Shown one piece after another: positions 41,808 through 50,830 of a DNA stretch of 64,000 nt. The position numbers were made by a program, and so were the translations under genes. The stretch is from Polyangiaceae bacterium (lineage in GTDB: Bacteria > Myxococcota_A > Polyangia > Polyangiales > Polyangiaceae): assembly GCA_013361525.1 (NCBI GenBank), contig JABFXY010000006.1, positions 226,582-290,581 on the forward strand. The letters run 5' to 3'. The notes beneath the pieces are model-generated. The model made no database searches. It was given only the letters and a program-made list of their open reading frames with translations, and had not been told where the DNA came from. Every line of letters starts with the position of its first letter. Within the stretch, counting starts at the first letter, position 1.

Positions 41808-42861
41808 TGAGTCGGTGACGGAGCGCGACTTCGTCATGACGCGGGTATTCGATGCGCCCGCGCGGCTCCTGTTCGACGCGTACAGCCGGCGTGAGCACTT
41901 GATGCAATGGTTCGGGCCGCGCGGTTATCCGCTCACCCTCTGCGAGGTCGACTTTCGCGTCGGCGGCCGTTTCCGATTCGCGATGACGGGCGCGAACGGC
42001 GAACAGAATACCCCGTTCGGCGGCCAATACCTGGAGATCATCCCCAATCGCAAAATCGTCTACGACAACGGCTTCGAGGCCCCCGGCGCCGAGCGAATGG
42101 TCGTCACCGTCATCTTCGACGAGCTAAACGAAAAGACGACCCTCACCATTCACACGCGCTTCGCGTCGGTCGCGATGAAGAACGAACACCTCGGCCTCGG
42201 CTTCCAAGGCGGCGTGAGCTCCGGTCTGGATCAGCTCGAAGAGCTCGTGACCGGCCGCAAACGTCGGAAGGTCGTGGTCTCCACGTTCGTCACCCTCGAC
42301 GGCTACATGGTCGGCCCGGAGGAGGACATCAGCTGGGTCGCGGCGAACTTCGATCCACAGATGCAAAACGACATCGCCGAAGAAATGGCGAGCTCCGAGT
42401 GTTTCCTCTTCGGAAAGATCACGTACGAAATCTTCGCGGCTTATTGGCCAAACGCGATTCCCTATGAGGCCGACGATGCGCTGAAACCCGCACAGGGCAA
42501 GGAAGATCCGCGCATCATTCGAGCCCTCAACGAGTGCCCGAAGTTGGTTTTCTCGAAGACGCTGGCGCCCCCGACGTGGAAGAACACGAAGGTCTACCGG
42601 GACGGTCTCGAAGACCGAATTCGCGGATTGAAGAGCGAGCCCGGGGGCAAAATCAGCGTCCAGGGCAGCGCAAGCGTCGTGCAAGCACTCGAGCGCGCCG
42701 ATCTCGTCGACGAATATCGCCTTTACCTGCACCCCGTTCTCATCGGCGCGGGCAAGCAGCTCTTCACGGGCGGTGTATCGCGGCAAGACTTCACACTTCT
42801 TCACGGCAAGATCTACGGAAACGGCGTCGTCGGGCTGAGCTACGTGCGCAAGCCGCGCTAA
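41788..42861 (+). CDS. AHSA1/SRPBCC domain fused to a dihydrofolate-reductase-like domain
   Basis: A 357-residue protein starting at the ATG at 41788 (AAGGGA upstream), overlapping arsR by 20 bp. Residues about 10-155 are an AHSA1-type SRPBCC ligand-binding domain: VFDAPARLLFDAYSRREHLMQWFGP, GGRFRFAMTG, IVYDNGFEAPG. Residues about 160-357 are a RibD/DHFR-like domain: VVVSTFVTLDGYMVGPEEDISWV, KLVFSKTL, GGKISVQGSASVVQAL and LYLHPVLIGAGKQLF. In other genomes ArsR, AHSA1 and DHFR-like proteins are separate adjacent genes; here the last two are one chain. Function in vivo is unknown; the DHFR-like family reduces unidentified substrates. Confidence 0.88.
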   Translation: MAAKRNDESVTERDFVMTRVFDAPARLLFDAYSRREHLMQWFGPRGYPLTLCEVDFRVGGRFRFAMTGANGEQNTPFGGQYLEIIPNRKIVYDNGFEAPGAERMVVTVIFDELNEKTTLTIHTRFASVAMKNEHLGLGFQGGVSSGLDQLEELVTGRKRRKVVVSTFVTLDGYMVGPEEDISWVAANFDPQMQNDIAEEMASSECFLFGKITYEIFAAYWPNAIPYEADDALKPAQGKEDPRIIRALNECPKLVFSKTLAPPTWKNTKVYRDGLEDRIRGLKSEPGGKISVQGSASVVQALERADLVDEYRLYLHPVLIGAGKQLFTGGVSRQDFTLLHGKIYGNGVVGLSYVRKPR

Positions 42862-42871
42862 GCTCGCGCCC

Positions 42872-43684
42872 ATGGCGCACGACCGACGAGCCCTCGGACG
42901 CAGTCATCGAACCGTCTCCGCCCTCACCCTGGCGGGCTCGTTCGGCATCAGCGCCGACGACACCGTACGTGCGTTCCACGAGCTCGGCGTGCGCTCGTTC
43001 TTCGTCACGTCCCGCGCGCGCGGCATCATCGAAGGTGTACGACGCCTCATCGCCGATGGGCATCGCGACCAATTGACCGTCGTCTGCGGCGCGGCCATTC
43101 CGTTCGGTTTCAGCGTCGGGTTCGAGCAACGTCGTATGGCGAAGGCGCTCGGCACCGACAAGCTCGACGTGTTTCTCCTCTATTGGGTTCAGGCGCATTG
43201 GTATGTAACCGGCAACACCTGGAAGGCGATGCGCCGCCTGAAAGACGAAAACCTCGTCGCGAGCCTCGGGATCTCGTGCCACGACAGGCCAATGGCGCGC
43301 TCGCTCATCGACGAGCTCGAGCTCGACGTCGTGATGCTGCGGTACAACGCCGCACATCGCGGCGTCGAGCGAGAGGTCTTCGATACGCTCGACGCGAGCT
43401 CTCGACCGGGGATCATCGCCTACACGGCGACGCGCTGGGGCAAGCTCCTCAAGCCCTTTGGCGATCACGCACCCATGTCCGCAGGCGAATGTTATCGCTT
43501 CGTGCTCGGTCACCCGCTCGTCGACACCGTCCTCTGCGGGGCGCGCTCGTTCGAGGAGCTCGCATCGAACCAGGCCGCCGTCGCACTCGGCCCGCTCGAG
43601 GCACCACGTCTACAAGAGATCAAACAGCTCGGCGACGCGGTCCGGTCCGGGGTCGCGAGTCGCGTCGCGTTCGCCGGCGGTTAG
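42872..43684 (+). CDS. Aldo/keto reductase-fold protein with degenerate active site
   Basis: A 270-residue protein 10 bp after the fusion gene. The order of segments resembles aldo/keto reductases: DDTVRAFHELGVRSFFVTS, DKLDVFLLYWVQAHW (barrel strand 4), AMRRLKDENLVASLGISCHDRP and GHPLVDTVLCGARSFEEL, the last being the usual NADP-binding region. The catalytic tetrad is not evident: the usual Asp in 'FDTA.xYG' appears as Val-Thr and no equivalent Tyr or Lys is seen. It may be inactive or use a different chemistry. Possibly co-transcribed with the upstream gene. Confidence 0.7.
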   Translation: MAHDRRALGRSHRTVSALTLAGSFGISADDTVRAFHELGVRSFFVTSRARGIIEGVRRLIADGHRDQLTVVCGAAIPFGFSVGFEQRRMAKALGTDKLDVFLLYWVQAHWYVTGNTWKAMRRLKDENLVASLGISCHDRPMARSLIDELELDVVMLRYNAAHRGVEREVFDTLDASSRPGIIAYTATRWGKLLKPFGDHAPMSAGECYRFVLGHPLVDTVLCGARSFEELASNQAAVALGPLEAPRLQEIKQLGDAVRSGVASRVAFAGG

Positions 43685-43693
43685 CCACACGCG

Positions 43694-44113
43694 CTACTTG
43701 CCCGCTTGCCACTCGCCTGCGGGGATACCCTCTTTGCAATTCTTCTCGGCCTTGTCCGCCTCGAGCGGGTAGCCACCGTCCGAATAGAACACCTTGGTTC
43801 CTTCGGGCGTCACACACGAGCCGACGCGCTTCTCCTTCGGGCAAGCCTCGGTCTTGAACTCGCCCTTCAGGCCGTCACACGTCTTCTTCAGGAACTCCTC
43901 GCCCGCGGCGGCGACGTTCTTGTCGCCGTACTCGCGGCAAAGGCTCTCCGACTTGATGACGTTGCAGGAGGCGACCTTTCCGCCCTTCCCTTTCGCGTCG
44001 GCGGAGCCGGAGGCGCTGGCCCCCTCCGATCCCTTGTCGCCGCACCCGGCGAAGAGCGCGACACCTGCTGCAAAGAGGAACGATACGGCCAATGGGCGAG
44101 CGACGATGGACAT
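43694..44113 (-). CDS. Small lipoprotein, unknown function
   Basis: A 139-residue lipoprotein (signal VSFLFAAGVALFAGC, lipobox FAGC, Cys24). A 20-residue Gly/Ser/Ala linker leads to a compact Cys-containing domain: CNVIKSESLCREYGDKNVAAAGEEF, KKTCDGLKGEFKTEACPKEKRVGSCVTPEGTKVFYSDGGYPLEADKAEKNCKEG. Six or so cysteines after the lipobox probably form disulfides. Similar small lipoproteins occur in multiple copies in myxobacteria; I cannot assign a role. Convergent with the AKR-fold gene (9 bp between stops). Confidence 0.7.
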   Translation of the reverse strand: MSIVARPLAVSFLFAAGVALFAGCGDKGSEGASASGSADAKGKGGKVASCNVIKSESLCREYGDKNVAAAGEEFLKKTCDGLKGEFKTEACPKEKRVGSCVTPEGTKVFYSDGGYPLEADKAEKNCKEGIPAGEWQAGK

Positions 44114-44267
44114 GGGTGCGCAAATCAGCCCATCGTCCGGCCGACGTCAAGGCTTGCCACCGTTTGCCCGGGGCACGGTTTCTCTTCGCACGAAAGCGCA
44201 TGGTCCATATATCGTTTACCATACGCTTTTCAGAGGTAGAAGCCACCACCCCCGCAAGCGTCGCGCG

Positions 44268-45311
44268 TCACCACCTCCACATCGCCTCCTCCGCCCAGCC
44301 GAACAACGCATCGAACGTGATGCGGCTCCCCGCGTCGTCGACCACCGTCCCCGAATAGGTGCCGAAACATTGATCGACACGAGACTCGACGGCCACCGCC
44401 TGCACCCGCGTCTTCTTGTCGTAAACCGGCGTGAAGGTGACATCGACGCGGTCCGACGCAGGCGTGCGAATGGTCCATGGGCGGAGCCAATCGCGCGGGT
44501 CGTAATTCCACGTGAGCTCTTCGGAGATCTTCGACAGCCTCCCATCGACAAAAAGCGCGTTCTCCGTCATCCCGGTGCCCACGGTCCATTTGCCGCCTAG
44601 CTGCAGTCCGAGTCGGACGGCTCCATTCGTTCCTCGTGCGCGCCCCGCGGCAGCACCCCAGTTCCAATTGGAGCGATAGGGCCATACCCCGCGACCGTAG
44701 TCCAATACCCCATACGAAGCGCCGTCGTCCGCAGCGAGCCCGTACCTCGTATTCCCCCAACGAACGTATCCCTCGGCCGGCCGCGAGACGTCTTTGGTGG
44801 TCAGCTGAAAATGCTTGTCGCTCCAGGGGATCACCACGCTGAGTGATTCGTGGGCTGCCGGCCGGGTTACGAGAACGTCGGCCTCGAGTCGGTGTCCTCC
44901 AGCGCGCGCGTCGACGCGAAGGCGCGTTCCTTTCGTTTCTTCGTCGATGGACACCCACGCCGCGCGACCCTCGAATCGGATGGGCTGCGCCGCCACCTTG
45001 TCGGGCAGCTCGATCCCGCGAGCCAATGGGACGGGTACGGAGCAGGTGAAGGTCTTCAATGTCGAGCGGTCGAGGAGCCACACGTCGACCATTCCGAGGT
45101 AGTCGAGATCGGCGACGGTGAGGTTCATCACGCACCCCGGCGCGACCACACCCCAGAAGTCCCAGCGTTTGCGCCGCCCCCACGGCGCGGGAATGTCGGC
45201 CCGATGCACGGGTTCGCGCGACCAGCCGACGGCAGCGCGATTCAGCCGTCCGTCGCGCGTGCACAGGTCGACGGGCTTCAACAGCTCGAGCTCGGCGGGC
45301 ACGGGTCGCAT
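44268..45311 (-). CDS. DUF2804 family protein
   Basis: A 347-residue protein starting at the ATG at 45311. Segments such as VDLCTRDGRLNRAAVGWSREPVHR, KRWDFWGVVAPGCVMNLTVADLDYLG, GVLDYGRGVWPYRSNWNWGAAAGRARG and VGTGMTENALFVDGRLSKISEEL match the DUF2804 family, whose length is about 340 residues. No catalytic residues are known. It is cytoplasmic by lack of a signal peptide. It is divergent from the ATP-grasp gene. A small zinc-ribbon ORF lies between them. Confidence 0.88.
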   Translation of the reverse strand: MRPVPAELELLKPVDLCTRDGRLNRAAVGWSREPVHRADIPAPWGRRKRWDFWGVVAPGCVMNLTVADLDYLGMVDVWLLDRSTLKTFTCSVPVPLARGIELPDKVAAQPIRFEGRAAWVSIDEETKGTRLRVDARAGGHRLEADVLVTRPAAHESLSVVIPWSDKHFQLTTKDVSRPAEGYVRWGNTRYGLAADDGASYGVLDYGRGVWPYRSNWNWGAAAGRARGTNGAVRLGLQLGGKWTVGTGMTENALFVDGRLSKISEELTWNYDPRDWLRPWTIRTPASDRVDVTFTPVYDKKTRVQAVAVESRVDQCFGTYSGTVVDDAGSRITFDALFGWAEEAMWRW

Positions 45312-45378
45312 CTTGCCGCCGACGGCTCCGCCTCGACAACCTTGCACGCGCGGGGCCGCGGAGGAAAAGTGGGGGGAG

Positions 45379-45564
45379 ATGGCGAGTGAGGCGAGCATCC
45401 CGGCGTGCCCCCGCTGCGGCGCACCCATCGCCGTCGATTTCGAGGCGCCGAGCATTCGCTGCCGCCATTGCAGCGCAGCCCGCGCGCGCAACGAGCTCGA
45501 CGGCCTCCTCGGGTCACTCGACGATCGAGCCTGCGCGCCTGCGCTGGACGGCAATTGGAGCTGA
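45379..45564 (+). CDS. Short zinc-ribbon ORF, possible remnant
   Basis: A 61-residue frame from the ATG at 45379. CPRCGAPI...CRHCSA in IPACPRCGAPIAVDFEAPSIRCRHCSA is a clear rubredoxin/zinc-ribbon type Cys4 site. It is preceded by a G-rich run rather than a proper ribosome binding site, and ends 32 bp before the ATP-grasp start. Zinc ribbons like this normally open a longer membrane or kinase-like protein, so this may be the head of a truncated gene or a genuine mini-protein. Low confidence as an expressed gene. Confidence 0.4.
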   Translation: MASEASIPACPRCGAPIAVDFEAPSIRCRHCSAARARNELDGLLGSLDDRACAPALDGNWS

Positions 45565-45595
45565 TGCCACCTGCTCGATATGGCATCGTGCCTCG

Positions 45596-46486
45596 ATGAA
45601 ACGAGCGACGGTCGCCTTCGCCACCTGCAGCGCGTACCGCGACCTGGCGAAAGACGACCTCCGTGCACGAGCCGCATTCGAGGCTCGCAACATCGAAATC
45701 GCGCCGCTCGTTTGGGACGAACATCCGACCGACATCGATCGATTCGACGCAATCGTTTTGCGCTCCTGCTGGGACTATCACGAAAAGACGCCCGCTTTCA
45801 TCGAATGGCTCGGCGAGCTCGAGCGCCACGGCGTCCCCCTTTACAACCCTCCCGGCATCGCCAGATGGAACCTCGACAAACGCTATCTCGATGAACTCGC
45901 CGACAAGGGCATTCGAGCTCCTCGGACGAAATGGATCGACGCAGGGTCGACCGTTTCACTCGGGGCCGTCCTCGAACGTGCAGGCTTTTCCGAAGCCGTC
46001 GTCAAACCTGCAATTGGAATGAACGGCTTCGATACGTGGCGGGTCGTACCGGAGACCGCGGCTGAAAACGAGGAGCGGTTCGCCGAGCTCGTTCGGTCAC
46101 GCACCGTCATGGTGCAAGAGTTCTTGCCGAAGATCCTCGACGAAGGCGAGCTGTCGTTGGTGTTCTTCGGGGGCCGCTTCAGTCATGCGGTGCGGAAGCG
46201 TCCCAGCGGCGGTGAGTTCCGCATTCAAGAGGAGTATGGCGGCACCCGCTCCACGATCGTGCCCAGCGAGTCGCTCGTACGTGAAGCCGAGCGCATCCTC
46301 GGCGCCGTGCCATCGGCGGAGGGCGCACCCCCTCTCCTCTATGCGAGGGTCGACGGCATCGTCGACGGAAGTGCGATCGTCGTCATGGAGCTCGAGCTCA
46401 TCGATCCGACGTTGTTCCTAGCATATGACGACAGCGCCGTACACCGCTTCGCAGACGCGGTGGCGAGCGCCATCGGCTCGCATTGA
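45596..46486 (+). CDS. ATP-grasp domain protein (RimK-like)
   Basis: A 296-residue protein starting at the ATG at 45596. N-terminal alpha/beta domain (VAFATCSAYRDLAKDD, DRFDAIVLRSCWDYHEK), then ATP-grasp: VVKPAIGMNGFDTWRV (nucleotide-binding Lys and loop), VMVQEFLPKILDEGELSLVFFGGRFSHAVRKRPSGGEFRIQEEYGGT and MELELIDPTLFLAY. The family ligates a carboxylate to an amine or thiol using ATP; close relatives are annotated only as ATP-grasp proteins or cycloserine-type ligases. The substrate cannot be deduced. Divergent from the DUF2804 gene and convergent with the propeller lipoprotein (7 bp between stops). Confidence 0.9.
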   Translation: MKRATVAFATCSAYRDLAKDDLRARAAFEARNIEIAPLVWDEHPTDIDRFDAIVLRSCWDYHEKTPAFIEWLGELERHGVPLYNPPGIARWNLDKRYLDELADKGIRAPRTKWIDAGSTVSLGAVLERAGFSEAVVKPAIGMNGFDTWRVVPETAAENEERFAELVRSRTVMVQEFLPKILDEGELSLVFFGGRFSHAVRKRPSGGEFRIQEEYGGTRSTIVPSESLVREAERILGAVPSAEGAPPLLYARVDGIVDGSAIVVMELELIDPTLFLAYDDSAVHRFADAVASAIGSH

Positions 46487-46493
46487 CGAGCCT

Positions 46494-48422
46494 TCATTTC
46501 GTCTTTCGGCACGGATACACCAAGACCGACGGACCATCCGGAACGGCTACCCAGCTACCGTCACCTGCAATGGCAATCTCTCGCCAGGCCGTACTCGGCA
46601 GTACGTGTTCGACGAGGAGGTCGTTCGACTTCGTATCGCGGCAGGAGAGCGTACGCTTCCGGCTCTGTCGTGTCGCAATGGCCGTCGTGCGCCCGTCGAG
46701 CGACACGACGCGTTCGATCTCCCGATCCTCATCGAGGTTCTTCGAGCGCTCCATCTCGGCCAAGCGGGCCTTTTCGACCAATGCAGCATTACCCGCAGCC
46801 ATCGTTCCCGAAGCGAACGTCACGCGCACGGCGCGCGCATATTTCGTGTTGGCCGTTACCGGCGGATGCTCCCCGTAGGGGGGCGGCTCGTAGGCCTCGA
46901 AGATCAAATCCAGGCCCTTATCATCCACCGCCTCGATGGAGACGAACCCATCGTGTTGCCGGGTTCGCTTGACCTTGCACGCGGGGTCGACGACCGTCAC
47001 CGACCCCCCGAGGTATTGCTCGTCGTCGGCGAAATTACCGGCGTAGACCGCGACGAGGTCATTGCCCGACCAAAAGAGCGACGTCGCGCCGATTTCCTCG
47101 GTGTTGTGGCATTTCTCCTGAAGCGTCTGCGCGTCCAGGATGCGCAGCTCCCCGTACGCATTCGCGATGGCGAAAGCCTTGCCGTCGGGGGCGTACGCAA
47201 CGGAGATATTTCGTGAGATGGCATCCGGCGCAGGCCCGCTCTTGAGCTCCTTGCCCGTACCCGCATCGAAGACCTTCATTCGGCCGTCGTTGTCGACGAT
47301 CACGATGCGATCGCCGGATCGCGAGCTCGCGATCCCCGAGGGCTCGGTCACGCGCTCGACGGTGCTCGCCTTTCCTGTAGTGAGGTCCACGCGAAGCAGC
47401 TGACCGTTGGAAGCCGCGGCATACCGACCGTTCGGCGAGACTGTCGCGCCCGACGCGTACTCCCCCGCCTCCCATTTCGCGAGCACCTTCCCGGTCACGG
47501 CATCCCACCGCGTCAGAGCACCAGGGCTGTCGGACGCAATCGCAAGCCACGAGGATCCGTCTGGCATCATCGCAATAGGCTCGCGCAGGGAATGGCCCGC
47601 AGGAGGTGTTCGTCGAGAACGAGCGCCATCGACGGCACGAAACACGTCGAAGCGCTCGTCGGCGCGATTCCACCCGACAATCTCATTCCGAGTCGGCTCG
47701 TAGACCAAATAGGGCACGGCAGCCTTCGTCTCCCATATCGCCTTGCCGTCGGCGATCGCGACAACGCCTTTCTCCCCCGCCGCGGCGAAAGCGACGCCGG
47801 TATCGGTCACGGCGAGCGCGCGGGTATCCGGCGGACTCGCGGCAACCCAGCTGCGCACACCTGCTCCAGGCTCAAAAACGGCGACCGCGTCCTTGTCGTC
47901 CATTCGCGTGCAGCACGCGAAGCGCTCGCCGCGTGGGCTGAAGACCGGGTCGCACGTCCCGTCGCATTCGGTCAGCAGATCCGTAACACCAGTCGAATCC
48001 CAGCGACGGAGATTCCGCCCGCAAACGGCGAACAGAGAATTGCCGGCATATCGCAACGACTCAGGGCGACACTCGGGGTCGACGATACGGTATTTCGCAT
48101 CGGCGCGAATCTCGACGAGCCCGAGACCCGAATACTCGGTTGCCACGGTCCCATCGTCTGCAATCGCGAGCACGTGCGAGGCCTGGTTGGCGCGTGACCC
48201 CAAACGGAAGACCGCGCCCCGCGGCAGCTCGTCGAAGTCACTCCACGTCGTCGCCGTCGAGGGAGAAGCCACGGTCCCCGCACTGGAAGCCGGGGCTGGC
48301 GCCGATGCCGATGAGCGAGCGCGCGACGCCTCGGGCGACCGAGCTGGAGCATCACACGCGGCGTTGGTGACGCACCAAAGTGCGGCAACGACCCACCAAA
48401 GGCGGCGATGCAATCGGTGCAC
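46494..48422 (-). CDS. Beta-propeller-like lipoprotein
   Basis: About 642 residues if it starts at the GTG at 48422; a TTG at 48413 is an alternative. The N-terminus is a signal peptide with lipobox NAAC (WWVVAALWCVTNAAC), then Ala/Ser-rich linker. From about residue 80, repeated blade-like segments occur (LAIADDGTVATEYSGLGLVEIRAD, LRYAGNSLFAVCGRNLRRWDSTG, LAVTDTGVAFAAAGEKGVVAIADGKAIW, ATVSPNGRYAAASNGQLLRVDLTTGKAS), a WD40/quinoprotein-like propeller of perhaps seven to eight blades. It ends in EIAIAGDGSWVAVPDGPSVLVYP. Likely a surface binding protein. It sits in a run of three lipoprotein genes on the minus strand. Confidence 0.8.
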   Translation of the reverse strand: MHRLHRRLWWVVAALWCVTNAACDAPARSPEASRARSSASAPAPASSAGTVASPSTATTWSDFDELPRGAVFRLGSRANQASHVLAIADDGTVATEYSGLGLVEIRADAKYRIVDPECRPESLRYAGNSLFAVCGRNLRRWDSTGVTDLLTECDGTCDPVFSPRGERFACCTRMDDKDAVAVFEPGAGVRSWVAASPPDTRALAVTDTGVAFAAAGEKGVVAIADGKAIWETKAAVPYLVYEPTRNEIVGWNRADERFDVFRAVDGARSRRTPPAGHSLREPIAMMPDGSSWLAIASDSPGALTRWDAVTGKVLAKWEAGEYASGATVSPNGRYAAASNGQLLRVDLTTGKASTVERVTEPSGIASSRSGDRIVIVDNDGRMKVFDAGTGKELKSGPAPDAISRNISVAYAPDGKAFAIANAYGELRILDAQTLQEKCHNTEEIGATSLFWSGNDLVAVYAGNFADDEQYLGGSVTVVDPACKVKRTRQHDGFVSIEAVDDKGLDLIFEAYEPPPYGEHPPVTANTKYARAVRVTFASGTMAAGNAALVEKARLAEMERSKNLDEDREIERVVSLDGRTTAIATRQSRKRTLSCRDTKSNDLLVEHVLPSTAWREIAIAGDGSWVAVPDGPSVLVYPCRKTK

Positions 48423-48468
48423 GCAACGAGGCTGCCCCTTGCGCGCGAACGGCGTCAACCTCCACGGC

Positions 48469-49581
48469 CTACGGGCAACCGCTCGCGTGGGCCGTCGCGT
48501 TGGAGGCCGGAACGAGCGCGCTCTCGGCGATCCAGAACGATTGGTCCCGGGCCGGCAAAATATGCCGCCGTGCAGGGAGCACCGCCACGAATCCGTCACG
48601 ACGATCGACGACATCGACCTCCGCGCCCGCCTCGGCGAATCCGATCGCGGCGCTCGTATTCGGATCGGCCCCCACGCGAACTTCGACCGGCTCGGGGCCG
48701 GAACGAACATTCCGTGTCTCGACCGGGCACCGATCCACGAGATCCGGTGGCCCGCAGCAGGAGCTTCGATCCACAGTCGGATCGGCCGTGGTCAGCTCGT
48801 GGACAGGTGCCCATCCGTCGAATTGCAAATCACGACCTCCCATGACGCGCACGAAGTCACCCTGTCGCTCGACAGCGGTCATCGAGCTGTCGCTGAGGTC
48901 GATTTGCTGAACGACACAACCGTTTGCGATCGGTGTAGCGAGCAGATCGAGCACGTTTCGCTTGTTTCCTTCGCGCTTGATCCAGACCTGCTCTCCCTTG
49001 AATCCCGGGCTGTCTGGGGGTCCAGGCGCCCGCGAAGGTTGCAACGCGCTCTCCAGGTCCTCGCATTGGACCGAGACCTCGAACTCTTCATCTTGCGAGC
49101 ACTCGTCCCCAGAGCGCACGACCACTCCACTGTCGCGGGCGCCGAGGACGTTGACCACCGCACCCGCCCTCAGCCAAACGTGGCCAGACACGATTTCGAT
49201 CCTGCGGCGGGCCCGCAAGTCGATGCCGTCGAGCGCCACCCAGCCTTGAAACTGCAGAAAGCCGTTCGACTCCAGCTCGACACGCGCGCGCGCGGCTTTG
49301 CCTCGTTCGAACGGGAGCGGGTCACGCAACTTCACAGGCACGTTCGCGTAGAACTCGATATTCGCGACGGGCGTCGCCGCATCGGCCGCGACGAACAGGC
49401 CGACACCGGACGCGTGTGCACGAAGCGAACAAGGCAACGTTCGCTCGATCGGCTCGTCGGTCGTGACACCACCCGCGGGGCACGCGGTGAGCTCCACGGT
49501 CGCGCCATCGGTCCCGTCGAGGATCGACGCCGGTGGCGCGCACGCAGCGAGCAGTGCGAGAGCGATCGCCGGGCGCTTCAT
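48469..49581 (-). CDS. Lipoprotein with SH3-like C-terminal repeats
   Basis: A 370-residue lipoprotein starting at the ATG at 49581 (GGAG upstream; a longer start exists). Lipobox LAAC at about residue 13. The N-terminal domain (about 30-190) is unrecognised and has several Cys residues. The C-terminal half has two SH3-like patterns: VVQQIDLSDSSMTAVERQGDFVRVMG...GWAPVHEL and a second, TRNVRSGPEPVEVRVGADPNTSAAIGFAEAGAEVDVVDRRDGFVAVLPARR. Bacterial SH3-type repeats often bind cell-wall or glycan. It is adjacent to the propeller lipoprotein genes and may work at the surface with them. Confidence 0.75.
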   Translation of the reverse strand: MKRPAIALALLAACAPPASILDGTDGATVELTACPAGGVTTDEPIERTLPCSLRAHASGVGLFVAADAATPVANIEFYANVPVKLRDPLPFERGKAARARVELESNGFLQFQGWVALDGIDLRARRRIEIVSGHVWLRAGAVVNVLGARDSGVVVRSGDECSQDEEFEVSVQCEDLESALQPSRAPGPPDSPGFKGEQVWIKREGNKRNVLDLLATPIANGCVVQQIDLSDSSMTAVERQGDFVRVMGGRDLQFDGWAPVHELTTADPTVDRSSCCGPPDLVDRCPVETRNVRSGPEPVEVRVGADPNTSAAIGFAEAGAEVDVVDRRDGFVAVLPARRHILPARDQSFWIAESALVPASNATAHASGCP

Positions 49582-49620
49582 GAGCTCCAGCTTAGCGCAT
49601 CGGGTCACCAAACTCTCGCG

Positions 49621-50676
49621 CTATCGAGGCGCGCGCATGAGCGAGGCGCGCTCGATCTCGGCGAACTCGCAATCAACGCCAACTTCCACGTAGTACACGC
49701 ACGAGTCGTCGACGGCGAGAGACGGCGACGGGCCGGCTTCGACGAGGGTCGCGACACTGCCATTCGCTTCGCTGCTTGCTATGCGCCCTTCAAAGAAATC
49801 GTTGGTGTCAACGAGGTACACCAAACCTTCCTCGGACGATGCGAACCCTCTGGCAGCGGCGTCGCCCATACTCTCCGGCTGTCCGCCGGTCACCGAGACA
49901 CGCGCGAGTGTTCGATCCGGCGCAGTCCAATATACGAGCTCGTCGTGCACGAGCACGGCGCTCGATTTCCAGCTTTCGGCGACGTCGCCGACCTGCATCG
50001 ATGCGAGGTCGAGGCGACGCAGCCGCCACTGGGACATCGGGTCCCAAGACACGAAGAACAACGCCTCATTGGAGGCAGCGATGCCGTGCAGGTTGGCGGC
50101 ATCGACAGGCAACCGTACCGTCGATCCGTCAGCGAAACGGTCGAGCACGCGCAGCCACGATCCGTCGGGTTGCTCGACTCCATGGCCGACGTAAATGGCG
50201 GCGTCCGTTCGGGCCAGGTGCGCCACGTTACGCAGGCCGGTCGCGATGACTTGTTCGTCGTCCGACACTGCGTCGTAAAGGACGATATCCGAGCACAGCT
50301 CGCATGCCGGGTCCTGGTTGAAGCGAGATATCAGGAGATACGGAGCCGCATCGACGTGATCTGCAACGTGCGGCATGACGGGTTGAACGGCACCGCCCCC
50401 GCGAGGGATGCGCGAAAGCACACCATCGAGATTGAAATAGACGTAGCCGTCTTTCACCGCGAGACCGGACATCCCGTAAGAACAATTGAGACCAGTCAGG
50501 AGCGTCTCTGGCGGCGAGCCGGGGACGCACCCCGCAAAAGAGTCTGGCGTGATCCCGTCAGCTCCGCCGACTCCACCGCCACCTCCGCCGGCTTCCTGAC
50601 CGCCGCCGGCAGGGTTACAGGCCAATAGGACGCACATCACGGCACCATAGCCCACGCGTTGTCGCCAGGTTCTCAT
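49621..50676 (-). CDS. Beta-propeller-like lipoprotein with Gly-rich linker
   Basis: A 351-residue lipoprotein starting at the ATG at 50676 (GAGGG upstream). Signal VGYGAVMCVLLAC with lipobox LLAC (Cys20), followed by a poly-Gly linker and about 280 residues of irregular beta-propeller-like repeats: GLAVKDGYVYFNLDGVLSRIPRGGG, HLARTDAAIYVGHGVEQPDGS, GIAASNEALFFVSWDP, VLVHDELVYWTAPDRTLARVSVTGGQ. Each repeat ends in the 'aaVYw.....l.rv...Gg' motif seen in sensor-type propellers. Function unknown. Three lipoproteins of this class in a row suggest a surface module. Confidence 0.78.
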   Translation of the reverse strand: MRTWRQRVGYGAVMCVLLACNPAGGGQEAGGGGGGVGGADGITPDSFAGCVPGSPPETLLTGLNCSYGMSGLAVKDGYVYFNLDGVLSRIPRGGGAVQPVMPHVADHVDAAPYLLISRFNQDPACELCSDIVLYDAVSDDEQVIATGLRNVAHLARTDAAIYVGHGVEQPDGSWLRVLDRFADGSTVRLPVDAANLHGIAASNEALFFVSWDPMSQWRLRRLDLASMQVGDVAESWKSSAVLVHDELVYWTAPDRTLARVSVTGGQPESMGDAAARGFASSEEGLVYLVDTNDFFEGRIASSEANGSVATLVEAGPSPSLAVDDSCVYYVEVGVDCEFAEIERASLMRAPR

Positions 50677-50830
50677 CGCTGCCCTCGGGGAGCCATGCAA
50701 CGCAAAGGCCGCTCGAATTCTCCGGAAGCGACGGGACCTGCTCGACCCTGATAACCTGCCTCCCGCGAAAAATGGCACACTCCGTCTCAACTCCGCTCCC
50801 TCACACCACCGCGCCCGACGCGACAGCCCA

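Noticed and set aside
47743..50628. 961-residue plus-strand frame across the three lipoprotein genes
   Set aside because: Spans three minus-strand genes with their own lipoboxes; composition is typical of complement-strand noise.
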